Assembly: GCA_021202555.1 (NCBI GenBank)
Contig: JAJQCT010000029.1
Coordinates: 1 to 64,000 of the forward strand
DNA: 64,000 bases
Source: Clostridiales bacterium
GTDB lineage: Bacteria > Bacillota > Clostridia > Oscillospirales > CAG-272
Direction: 5' to 3'
This document shows, in pieces, positions 9,015 through 18,036 of the stretch. The translations under genes and the position numbers were made by a program. The stretch's first letter is position 1. Each line of letters opens with the position of its first letter. Below the pieces are notes generated by a model. It saw only the letters and a program-made list of their open reading frames with translations, was not told the DNA's origin and made no database searches.

Positions 9015-10441
9015 CTGTCAATAACAAAGAAAAAAACGCAGATGTCAAGGACAACAAGCGAGTGCCGAAGCGCATACTTTCGGGGCTTATGAATTCCCTT
9101 TCAGCCGGTGTCGTGCCGCGTTCCGGCGCGCCATATATCGCAATCGGACGCACGGACGAAATATCGGCGCTTCTCTCCGACCTTGACCGCACAGCAGGCG
9201 GCGAGGCGGCGATGAAGTTTTTGATAGGGCGATACGGCTCGGGCAAAAGCTTTCTGATACAGCTCATGAGGGGATACGCGCTTGAGCGCGGATTCGTCAC
9301 AGCCGACTGCGACCTTTCGATAGAAAGGCGCCTTGCGGGGTCAAACGGGGGAGGTCTTGCGACTTACCGCGAGCTTATCAGGAATCTGGCGACAAAGGCA
9401 TCTCCCGACGGCGGCGCGCTGACAGGCATTTTGTCGTCGTGGATATCCGACATCAAGTCAAGGCTTGTCATGTCGGGGCTTGAGGTAGGCTCGGATGAAT
9501 TCAACAAGCGCGTAAAGGCGGAAATTTTTTCCGTGCTTCACAAAATCGAAAACGATGTCGGCGGATTTGAAACCTCATACGTCATATCGACGTATTTTAC
9601 CGCGTGCGAATGCGGCGACGAGGAGACAAAAAGCGCCTGCGTCAAATATCTTCGCGGCGAATTTTCATCAAGGCGCGACGCAAGAGCGTACCTGCCCGGC
9701 GTAAGCTCAATAATAACCGACGAAAACTGGTACGACAGAATAAGGCTTCTCGCGGGTCTTTTCGCCGAAATAGGCTACAGCGGATTTGTCGTATTTATCG
9801 ACGAGTGCGTGAACCTTTACAAAATCCCGAACAAGATAAGCCGCGAAAACAATTACGAGCGCATTCTCACAATGTACAACAATACTCTTGAGGGCGGCGC
9901 CGCGCATCTCATGATTGTGATGGCGGGAACGCCTCAGTTTCTCGAGGACAGGCGGCGAGGACTTTTCAGCTATGAGGCGCTTCACAGCCGTCTTTCGGAC
10001 GGCAAATTCGACACGGGCGAATACGTCAACATGATGGGTCCCGTCATAAGGCTGAAGCGGCTGTCAAAAAGCGAGCTTCTTGCGCTTGTTCTGCGCGTGA
10101 CCGCGCTTCATTCGCAGTACTATAATTGGACGCCGAGAATTGCCGAGGACGATCCGGAGAAATTTGTCGCCGCGTGTCTTTCAATGGCGGGCGCGGAAAT
10201 AATGGTGACGCCGCGGGAAATAATACGCGACTATATTCACGTTCTTAATATACTTTACCAGAATCCGACCGCAGAATTTTCGGATATTGTAAAATCAAGC
10301 GTCACGCTCACTCCGGCGGGCGAGGACGACGAAAATATCGAGGCGGAGGCGGATGATGACAATGACGGCGGCACGGATGCCGCTCCCGAGGCGCGGCGCG
10401 ACACGGGTCGCAATTTTAACCCCGAGGACATCATTCTCTGA
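9011..10441 (+). CDS. BrxD-like P-loop ATPase (BREX system ATP-binding protein family, DUF2791-like)
   Basis: FLIGRYGSGKSFLIQLMRGYALERGFVTADCDLS (Walker A), GFVVFIDECVNLYK (Walker B); GTG start overlapping the TGA of the TerB gene. Confidence 0.8.
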   Translation: MTVNNKEKNADVKDNKRVPKRILSGLMNSLSAGVVPRSGAPYIAIGRTDEISALLSDLDRTAGGEAAMKFLIGRYGSGKSFLIQLMRGYALERGFVTADCDLSIERRLAGSNGGGLATYRELIRNLATKASPDGGALTGILSSWISDIKSRLVMSGLEVGSDEFNKRVKAEIFSVLHKIENDVGGFETSYVISTYFTACECGDEETKSACVKYLRGEFSSRRDARAYLPGVSSIITDENWYDRIRLLAGLFAEIGYSGFVVFIDECVNLYKIPNKISRENNYERILTMYNNTLEGGAAHLMIVMAGTPQFLEDRRRGLFSYEALHSRLSDGKFDTGEYVNMMGPVIRLKRLSKSELLALVLRVTALHSQYYNWTPRIAEDDPEKFVAACLSMAGAEIMVTPREIIRDYIHVLNILYQNPTAEFSDIVKSSVTLTPAGEDDENIEAEADDDNDGGTDAAPEARRDTGRNFNPEDIIL

Positions 10442-10443
10442 CA

Positions 10444-12717
10444 ATGGGCGGCTCGGAGGAATACACGGCGAACGAGGTATTTGAGCTTTTCTCGCCGTTC
10501 ATACAGGATTTTATATACAGTCACGGCTGGAGCGAGCTGCGCGAAATGCAGATTTCAGCCGCAAAGACGATTTTCCGCACGGACAATGACCTGCTTTTGA
10601 CATCGGGCACGGCATCTGGCAAGACGGAGGCGGCGCTTTTCCCCATTCTCTCGCAGTTTTACGAGGACCCGCCCACATCTGTCGGCGCGCTCTATATAGC
10701 GCCTCTCAAAAGCCTTATAAACGACCAATATCAGCGTGTCGGTGAGCTATTGTCCATGACGGGAATAAACGTCACGTACTGGCACGGCGACGTGGCACAG
10801 TCGCATAAAGCAAAGCTTTTGAAAAAACCGTCGGGAATACTTCAGATTACGCCCGAATCGCTTGAGGCAATGCTCATGAGGCGCTCGGCGGATCTGGTGC
10901 GCCTTTTCTGCGATCTGCGCTATATCATAATCGATGAAATCCACACGCTCACAGGCACAGACAGGGGAAATCAGGTCATATGTCAGATTACACGCCTTTC
11001 GCGCATGATAGGACACAGCCCGCGCAGAATCGGGCTTTCTGCTACTGTCGGCAACGCTGTACTTGCGGCGGATTGGCTCACGGGAGGCGACGACAGAGAG
11101 TGTGACATTCCGACTGAAGCAAAGCGCCCCGTAAAATGGCGGCTCGGCGTTGAGCATTTTTATATTGCGAGTGAAAAAACGCTTCCTTCAGGCGTTCACG
11201 AGGTGAGAAAATCCCCTTCCCTCGGAGATATGGAGCCTGACGCCTCACAGCTTCCCGCATCAATCGACCCCGGATACGAATATATCTACGACTGCACAAA
11301 GGATATGCGCGCGCTCGTCTTTTCAAATTCGCGCGAGGAAACCGAATACGTCTGCGCGACGCTTCGACAAATAGCGAAAAACCGGCGTGAGGACGATGTT
11401 TTTTACATTCATCACGGCAATCTTTCGGCGTCAATCCGCGAGGAGGCGGAGGCAGTTCTGAAGGATGAGGAAAGGCGCGCCGTTTTGTGCGCGACGACAA
11501 CAATGGAGCTTGGAATCGACATCAGCAGGCTCGAACGAATCGTGCAGAACGGCTCGCCTATTTCGGTATCGAGCTTTTTGCAGCGTCTCGGGCGCTCGGG
11601 GCGCCGCGGTGAGCCGCCCGAAATGATGGTGGTGCTTCGCGAGGACAACCCGCCGCCGAATACCCCGCTGCCGCAGCTTATCCCGTGGGAGCTTCTGCGC
11701 GCAATAGCAATAATACAGCTTTATATCGAGGAGCGCTTCATCGAGCCGCCGCCGGTGCGCAAAATGCCATTTTCGCTTCTCTTTCAGCAAACCCTTTCGA
11801 TGCTTTATTCATCAGGCGAGCTGACGCCAAAGGAGCTTGCCGACCGCATTCTGTCACTGCCGCCGTTTGAATTTATCGGGCGCGAGGACTACAGAACGCT
11901 TCTTATCTCGATGATAAAGAACGATTTTATCGAAATGACGGACGAGGGGGGTCTTATCGTCGGAATAAAGGGCGAGAGACTTACGGCGGGATTCCGCTTT
12001 TATGCCGTATTCAAGGACGCGGAGGACTTCACCGTCAGATGCGAATCGGGCGAGGTCGGCACAATAACAAAAGCGCCGCCGATTGGCGAACGCTTTGCCC
12101 TTGCGGGAAGAGTATGGGAGGTAGAGGAGCTTGACATTCCGCATAAGCTCATTTACGTGAAGCCCGTCGGCGGAAAAATGGAAATCGCGTGGCCGGGCGA
12201 GCTTGGCGAAATTCACACGAAAATACTCGCGCGTATGTACCGCGTTTTAGCGGAGGATACGGTTTATCCCTACCTGAAGGATGGCGCCGCGGCGCGGCTC
12301 GATGCCGCGCGAAGCACGGCGAGAGCTACGGGAATGCTCGATTTTCCGCTCATTTCGCTCGGAGGTATGTCATACTGCTTTTTCCCGTGGCTCGGCACAC
12401 GCTCATTCCGCACGCTGCGCCGATATATCTCGAAAAAGTCGGGTGAATACAAAATCTCGGGAATTGAGTACGAGGGAAGCTGCTATATCACATTCAGAAT
12501 GGAACGCGGCTCCGCTGAGGCGCTTTACCGCAACATAAAGACGGATTTCATCCGCGGCGTGGATCCCGCAGACCTTGTGGGGCAGAATGAAACGCCCGCG
12601 TTTGACAAATACGACGATTACGTCCCCTCGGAGCTTCTGCGAAAGGCTTATATCGCGGAAAAGCTCCGAACGGACGAAATTAAAGAACGCGCCGAAAACG
12701 ATTTTAAGATCATTTAG
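10444..12717 (+). CDS. SF2 DEAD/DEAH helicase, BrxHI/Lhr-like
   Basis: LLTSGTASGKTEAALFPIL, YIIIDEIHTLTGTDRG, GLSATVGN, QRLGRSGRRGEPPEMMVV. Confidence 0.85.
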   Translation: MGGSEEYTANEVFELFSPFIQDFIYSHGWSELREMQISAAKTIFRTDNDLLLTSGTASGKTEAALFPILSQFYEDPPTSVGALYIAPLKSLINDQYQRVGELLSMTGINVTYWHGDVAQSHKAKLLKKPSGILQITPESLEAMLMRRSADLVRLFCDLRYIIIDEIHTLTGTDRGNQVICQITRLSRMIGHSPRRIGLSATVGNAVLAADWLTGGDDRECDIPTEAKRPVKWRLGVEHFYIASEKTLPSGVHEVRKSPSLGDMEPDASQLPASIDPGYEYIYDCTKDMRALVFSNSREETEYVCATLRQIAKNRREDDVFYIHHGNLSASIREEAEAVLKDEERRAVLCATTTMELGIDISRLERIVQNGSPISVSSFLQRLGRSGRRGEPPEMMVVLREDNPPPNTPLPQLIPWELLRAIAIIQLYIEERFIEPPPVRKMPFSLLFQQTLSMLYSSGELTPKELADRILSLPPFEFIGREDYRTLLISMIKNDFIEMTDEGGLIVGIKGERLTAGFRFYAVFKDAEDFTVRCESGEVGTITKAPPIGERFALAGRVWEVEELDIPHKLIYVKPVGGKMEIAWPGELGEIHTKILARMYRVLAEDTVYPYLKDGAAARLDAARSTARATGMLDFPLISLGGMSYCFFPWLGTRSFRTLRRYISKKSGEYKISGIEYEGSCYITFRMERGSAEALYRNIKTDFIRGVDPADLVGQNETPAFDKYDDYVPSELLRKAYIAEKLRTDEIKERAENDFKII

Positions 12718-14230
12718 CAGAGAGGGATTTTACGGCAAGAGCAATATTTTTCACGGTGTCCCCCGAGGTCATGCCTATATCACCGACCTCATCCGACGCC
12801 ATCTCTCCCGCGACCCCGCAGACATACGCGGCTGCGGCGACAGTTTTCGGCGTCATTTCACAGTATGACATAAGCCCCGCGAGCGCGCCCGAAAGCACGT
12901 CCCCGCTGCCAGCCGTCGCCATGCCTGCCGAGCCGCGATTGACAATGTAAGTCTCCTTGCCGTCGGTTACAACAGTTCCCGTCCCCTTAAGGAGAACGAT
13001 TACGCCTGTCTGTTTCGCAAATTCGACGGCACAGCCTACAGGATTTTCAAGCACACCCTTGACGGGGATTCCCGAAAGGCGCGAAAACTCTGCCGGATGA
13101 GGCGTTATTGTTACTTTATTTCTTCTGAAGGAGAAAATTTCAAGACCGTAATCTGCGACAGCGTTCAGCCCGTCGGCATCGATTATAACCTGAAGCGACC
13201 GCGTTCCGAGCGTGTGAATGAGGATTTTGAAGTTGTCTTTTCCCTGCCCCCATCCCATTCCGAGGGCAACCGAGGACGCCTTTGAAAGCGCCGCGTCGAA
13301 CAGAGGCGGGCTGTATACCATATGTCCGTCCCTGTCGGGAATGGGGAAAAGCGTGCTTTCGAGCAGATACGGCGACACGGAGTTGACAATCGATTCGGGA
13401 ACGCACAGTCTCGATATTCCACAGCCCATGCGCAGCGCGGAGGAGGAGAGATTCGCGAGCTTTGCCGCGCCCGAATATTCGCGGCAGCCGCCGATTATAA
13501 CGGATGTGCCGTATGTTCCCTTATGGGAATTATGGGGACGCTTTGCGAATATGTCGTGAAAATCATCCTCATCGGGAGCGCAAACGCACGCGCCGTCGGG
13601 AGATATTCCAATATCGGCAAGCGTCAGCTCACCTATAAGGTCGCGAGCGCCGCCGAGAAAATGACCGTACTTATAAATTCCCACAGCGACTGTAATATCA
13701 GACCTCACTGCCGACATATATTCGCCGGAATCCGATTCAAGCCCGCTGTTGATGTCGGCGCTTATGACAAAAGCGCCCGATTCGTTTATCCTGTCGATAG
13801 CGACAGCGGCATACGACTGCGGCAAGCCATGAAATCCCACGCCGAATATGCAGTCGAATATTATGCCGAAGCCCCGCAAATCGGTGTTCTCGTCAACCTT
13901 CGTAAATTCGGCGCCCGCCGACCTTGCGCGTTCAAAATAATATTCTCCGTCGGCGCTCTTTTTATCAGTCGTCGTAAATACGCGGCACGGCGTGCCGCCC
14001 TTTGCGAGAAGCTCCGCGACGGCGTACCCGTCGCCTCCGTTTCCGCCGCCGCCAGCAACTACGGCTACGGCGTCGGATTTGCTTTTGCCTGTGCGTTCGA
14101 GCACCGACAAATACGTCTCGTAAAGCGCCGCACCCGCGCGTCCCATAAGCGTCTGAGTTCCGCCCTCAATCCTGTTTGCCGCTGAAGTATCGCATTTTCT
14201 CATTTCATCCGCGGACACAAGTGTTTTCAT
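12710..14230 (-). CDS. nnr: Bifunctional NAD(P)H-hydrate epimerase / ADP-dependent NAD(P)H-hydrate dehydratase
   Basis: VVAGGGGNGGDGYAVAELL and VTITPHPAEFSRL...GTGTVVTDG...GSAGMATAGSGDVLSGALAGL. Confidence 0.92.
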   Translation of the reverse strand: MKTLVSADEMRKCDTSAANRIEGGTQTLMGRAGAALYETYLSVLERTGKSKSDAVAVVAGGGGNGGDGYAVAELLAKGGTPCRVFTTTDKKSADGEYYFERARSAGAEFTKVDENTDLRGFGIIFDCIFGVGFHGLPQSYAAVAIDRINESGAFVISADINSGLESDSGEYMSAVRSDITVAVGIYKYGHFLGGARDLIGELTLADIGISPDGACVCAPDEDDFHDIFAKRPHNSHKGTYGTSVIIGGCREYSGAAKLANLSSSALRMGCGISRLCVPESIVNSVSPYLLESTLFPIPDRDGHMVYSPPLFDAALSKASSVALGMGWGQGKDNFKILIHTLGTRSLQVIIDADGLNAVADYGLEIFSFRRNKVTITPHPAEFSRLSGIPVKGVLENPVGCAVEFAKQTGVIVLLKGTGTVVTDGKETYIVNRGSAGMATAGSGDVLSGALAGLMSYCEMTPKTVAAAAYVCGVAGEMASDEVGDIGMTSGDTVKNIALAVKSLSAK

Positions 14231-14330
14231 ATGATGTCTCCTTTAACAAAATTTTTGAAATCAGCTTATTAAAGCCTGAAAGTTTATCTTCACTATACAA
14301 TAGCGCGCTAAAATATAATGTGTCACCTAT

Positions 14331-14426
14331 TGAGCGCTGTACCGTGAATATTGCGCTGCGCGCAATATTCATCTAACTTGAACGACAAGGCTGTGCCTTG
14401 TTGTTCAATGTTATTATATCATAAAA
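14331..14426. repeat. Double-hairpin intergenic repeat, copy A
   Basis: tgagcgctgtaccg + 11-bp stem (14346-14370) + stem 2 (14378-14408) + aatgttattatatcataaaa. Confidence 0.75.
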
Positions 14427-14427
14427 A

Positions 14428-14536
14428 TGAGCGCTGTACCGCAAATATTCGATACGAATCTATGATTCGTATCGAATATTTGACAGACTTGATAAATGGG
14501 CTATGCCCATTTATCAATGTCTTATTATATCATAAA
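14428..14536. repeat. Double-hairpin intergenic repeat, copy B
   Basis: tgagcgctgtaccg + perfect 19-bp stem (14442-14482) + acagac + perfect 13-bp stem (14489-14517) + tgtcttattatatcataaaa. Confidence 0.8.
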
Positions 14537-14575
14537 ATGCGTCCGGGTTCAAATCCGGAATAATATGCGAAAGGT

Positions 14576-15190
14576 ATGCCGTCAATGAAAAAATACACGA
14601 AGGTCACCTCAAAATCAAAGCTTATCGCACTCGTTCCCGCAGAGCGAGAGAGCGATATTCCCGAGGCGGGTACAAAGGTTCCCGCCGACGGCTTTGTCAT
14701 GTCAGACGATATTCCGCGAAGCTGGGCGGTGTGCGGCGAGGATTCCCTCTGCGTCGCCTTCGCGAGGGTTGAGGTATCGAAAAGCGACCGTCGCGATGTC
14801 ACTGTCGAATACACTATTTACGACGGATACGAGGGGTGCGGGTATGCCGCGGATATTCTCTCGACCTTATCGGAAATTATCTTTTCGGAGAGCGGAAAAT
14901 ACACGATTTACTCCCCGGTCGACGCGGAAAACGAGGCGTCTGTAATCGCGCATGAGTCATGCGGATTTTACGCGAAGGAGGGGGAGGAACACGACGGCGT
15001 GATTTTATACGTTCGCGAGCGTCCCGCATCAGCTTATACGCCGACACTGATGTGCCTCGGAATAGCCGTCGGAATGGCTGCGGGGCTTGCGGTCGGTCAT
15101 ATGTCTTACGGAATGTGCGTCGGCATGATTCTGGGCGCCGTCGGCGGCGTCATACTTGACGGACGTGAGCGAAAGAGACGGAAGAAATAA
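14576..15190 (+). CDS. GNAT-like domain with C-terminal Gly-rich membrane hairpin
   Basis: CVAFARVEVSKSDRRDVTVEYTIYDGYEGCGYAADILSTLSE...VIAHESCGFY is GNAT-like; C-terminus LGIAVGMAAGLAVGHMSYGMCVGMILGAVGGVI is hydrophobic. Confidence 0.55.
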   Translation: MPSMKKYTKVTSKSKLIALVPAERESDIPEAGTKVPADGFVMSDDIPRSWAVCGEDSLCVAFARVEVSKSDRRDVTVEYTIYDGYEGCGYAADILSTLSEIIFSESGKYTIYSPVDAENEASVIAHESCGFYAKEGEEHDGVILYVRERPASAYTPTLMCLGIAVGMAAGLAVGHMSYGMCVGMILGAVGGVILDGRERKRRKK

Positions 15191-15211
15191 CTTTTTTGAA
15201 GGGAGCGGACA

Positions 15212-17671
15212 ATGACGCCCGAGTTTACTTTTAATAATGACGCCGTGAATATCACGGTGCGCTCGCTCGTCGATTTTTTGTGCCGCTCGGGCGACATCGG
15301 CGGGGTCTCCTTCGGCGTGACGCCGAGGGAGGGGGAGCTTGCGCACAAGCGCCGTGAGGACGATTCCGGGCGCGCGCTGACGGAATACCCGCTTTCGCTT
15401 GACCTGACCGTCGGCAGCACGCCGTTTCATCTGACGGGTCGCGCAGACGTAATCATCCCCTCCGAAAGTGAAGGCGAGCCTGATATAATCGAGGAAATCA
15501 AGACGGTTTCCTCATCGTTTTACGGAGGCACCGCGGATATCCCCGCAGGGCATATAGCGCAGGCGGTAATTTACGCCTATATGTGGTGCGCCGAAAAGGG
15601 AAAAAAACGAGCGGTCGTCCGCATATCGTATGTGCCGAAATCAATCGGTCGGGAGCGCAGGTTTGAGTGCCTTTTTTCATACGGCGAGCTTCGCGCCGAG
15701 TCCGTCGGGATTTTACAGGATTTTTTGCCTTGGGTTTCATATTTTCGTGAAAGAGAACTGCTTTCGGAGCGCATAAAAAAGCTTCGGTTTCCCTACGGTC
15801 GCGCGAGGGAGGGGCAGGTTGATTTCATGGAAGCCGTAATGCGCGCCGCGCGCAGAAGGTCGCGCGTCATGATTGAGGCGCCGACGGGAATAGGCAAGAC
15901 CATGGCGGCGCTTTTCCCCGCCGTCAAAAGCGTCGGGGCGGGATATACCGACAGAATATTTTATCTGACCGCAAAGGGCTCAAACGCCTATACGGCGGAG
16001 GGTGCATCGGCGGAGCTTATATCGCGGGCAGACGGACTTCTGGGAATTACGCTCGTATCGCGCGACAAGCTTTGCATTATGTCAAAGGACATTCGGCTCG
16101 AGGGTGTCACAGGATGTCCCGGAGCCGAGGTCTGCGCCCGCGCAAAGGGGCATTATGAGCGCGTGAACGCAGCTCTCATGTCACTTGTTTTCGGGCAGCA
16201 CGCGCACATTACGCCCGAGGTAATAAAGGACGCGGCAAAAAAGCACAGCGTCTGCCCATACGAGCTTGCGCTTGAGGTTTCGGATTTCGCGGACATCATT
16301 ATCTGCGATTACAATTACGTATTTGACGCGACATCATCGCTTAGGCGATTTTTCGCGCAGGGCGATGAAAACACGCACAAGGGCGAGCGATATATGCTTC
16401 TTTGCGACGAGGCTCACAATCTCGCGTCGCGCGCACGGGATATGTTTTCGGCGTCGCTCACCTCGCCGAAAATAAAGGCGCTTTTATCGCTGACCGACAA
16501 AGACGGTGAGCTTTACGACGATGAGCTTCATGAAAAGCTTGATTTCCTTTTGAACAAGATGTCGGATATAAAAGTACTCTGCTCCGATAACGCCCGTCTC
16601 GCAGACGGGGGCGTTCGTCACGGATATTATAAGTCGGGCGAGCCCTTTTTGGACGCGGCGGCGGCGGCAGCAAATGCGGCTGCCTCGGCAAGAACGCTTC
16701 TTTACCGTTCGAGGACTGCAAACGCCAAATTCCGCGCCGCACTGTCGGAATTTGTATTTTCGGCAGGCGATTTTTCGGACAGTTCCGAACGGTTTGACAG
16801 GCGTTATGTTGCGTTTGCGGAGCTTCGCGGCGAGGAGATAAAGCTCTCGCACATCTGCCTTGACGCATCAATCGCGCTGTCAGAGACATTTTCGCGATTT
16901 TCATCGTCCGTTCTCTTTTCGGCAACGCTTGAACCGCCCGATTATTTCGCTCGCGTGCTTGGTTTAGGCAGCGAATGCGATACGCTCAAGCTTCCCTCTC
17001 CGTATGATGAGGAAAATCTCGAAATTATCATCGCCGACAAGGTAAGCACACGATTTGCCGACAGAAACGCGAGCGCAGATACAATCGCAGAGCTTGTATT
17101 CGCGGTCGCCGAGGCTCACACGGGAAATTATATATGCTATTTGCCGTCATATAAGTATCTTTCGCTTCTGCGCGACAAATTTGGAAAGCTTTACGGCGGC
17201 AAGGAGATCGATGTGACTGCTGAGGAGCGGACGGCTGGCGGATTTGACAGAAAATCGTTTCTTTCGGGATTTGTGCCGTCTCCCGAGCGCTCGCACGTCG
17301 GATTCTGCGTTCTCGGCGGCGTTTTTTCGGAGGGAGTTGACCTTTCGGGAGACAGGCTTTCCGGCGTTATCATCGTCGGCGTCGGTCTGCCCGGTATTTC
17401 ATCGGAGCTTAATCTTTTGTCGGATTATTACGACGGGATATGCGAGAGAGGTCATGAATTTGCCTACATTTTCCCCGGGATGAACCGCGTGCTTCAGGCG
17501 GCGGGGCGCGTAATCCGCAGCGAAAATGACAGGGGAATTGTACTGCTCATTGACGACAGATTCGCGTCGCCGCAGTATATATCGATGCTGCCGCCGCGAA
17601 AAAAAAGACCGTATCTCATCGGCAATACGTCGGGTCTATACCGTGTTCTGCATGATTTTTGGGAAAAATAA
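15212..17671 (+). CDS. DinG/XPD-type SF2 helicase with N-terminal PD-(D/E)XK-like nuclease domain
   Basis: GRADVI...DIIEEIKT (nuclease D...ExK), MIEAPTGIGKTMAALFP, four Cys around GCPGAEVCARAKGHY...SVCPYELA (Fe-S), LLCDEAHNL, QAAGRVIRSENDRG. Confidence 0.85.
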   Translation: MTPEFTFNNDAVNITVRSLVDFLCRSGDIGGVSFGVTPREGELAHKRREDDSGRALTEYPLSLDLTVGSTPFHLTGRADVIIPSESEGEPDIIEEIKTVSSSFYGGTADIPAGHIAQAVIYAYMWCAEKGKKRAVVRISYVPKSIGRERRFECLFSYGELRAESVGILQDFLPWVSYFRERELLSERIKKLRFPYGRAREGQVDFMEAVMRAARRRSRVMIEAPTGIGKTMAALFPAVKSVGAGYTDRIFYLTAKGSNAYTAEGASAELISRADGLLGITLVSRDKLCIMSKDIRLEGVTGCPGAEVCARAKGHYERVNAALMSLVFGQHAHITPEVIKDAAKKHSVCPYELALEVSDFADIIICDYNYVFDATSSLRRFFAQGDENTHKGERYMLLCDEAHNLASRARDMFSASLTSPKIKALLSLTDKDGELYDDELHEKLDFLLNKMSDIKVLCSDNARLADGGVRHGYYKSGEPFLDAAAAAANAAASARTLLYRSRTANAKFRAALSEFVFSAGDFSDSSERFDRRYVAFAELRGEEIKLSHICLDASIALSETFSRFSSSVLFSATLEPPDYFARVLGLGSECDTLKLPSPYDEENLEIIIADKVSTRFADRNASADTIAELVFAVAEAHTGNYICYLPSYKYLSLLRDKFGKLYGGKEIDVTAEERTAGGFDRKSFLSGFVPSPERSHVGFCVLGGVFSEGVDLSGDRLSGVIIVGVGLPGISSELNLLSDYYDGICERGHEFAYIFPGMNRVLQAAGRVIRSENDRGIVLLIDDRFASPQYISMLPPRKKRPYLIGNTSGLYRVLHDFWEK

Positions 17672-17698
17672 AATCCCCGAATATGAGTTCGGGGATTT
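17671..17698. terminator. Bidirectional hairpin terminator between convergent genes
   Basis: AAATCCCCGAA-TATGAG-TTCGGGGATTT. Confidence 0.7.
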
Positions 17699-17724
17699 GT
17701 TCTATTCGGGCTTCAAAAGGGCAT

Positions 17725-17937
17725 TCATATTTTTGCCCGTTCCTCCATCGCTTCCTCAAGTGTTATATCGTCGGAAATGCAGCCGAAAAGCGATTTCATT
17801 GCTTCGACGCGATCCTGATTGTTGTTTACAAGCTTGACGCTTACCTTTCCGTTTTGGGAAATAAATATATCTTCCGTTTCCGCAAGAACAAGGTATTTGC
17901 CCAAATTCATCTTTAATTCGGCAGCTGTAACGGTCAT
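17725..17937 (-). CDS. Phd/YefM-like antitoxin, no adjacent toxin seen
   Basis: MTVTAAELKMNLGKYLVLAETEDIFISQNGKVSVKLV resembles Phd N-terminal fold. Confidence 0.7.
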   Translation of the reverse strand: MTVTAAELKMNLGKYLVLAETEDIFISQNGKVSVKLVNNNQDRVEAMKSLFGCISDDITLEEAMEERAKI

Positions 17938-18036
17938 ATAATCACTACCTTACATCGTTATGATAATATTATACCCGAATCAAGCAAAATTGTCAACCGG
18001 CACAAACAAAATATACAGTCGCGGCAAATCCGAGCA

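Noticed and set aside
7125-12717. Calling the operon a full BREX system
   Set aside because: No PglZ, PglX, BrxC or BrxL homolog visible in the window
13322-14185. 287-aa plus-strand ORF
   Set aside because: Antisense shadow of nnr
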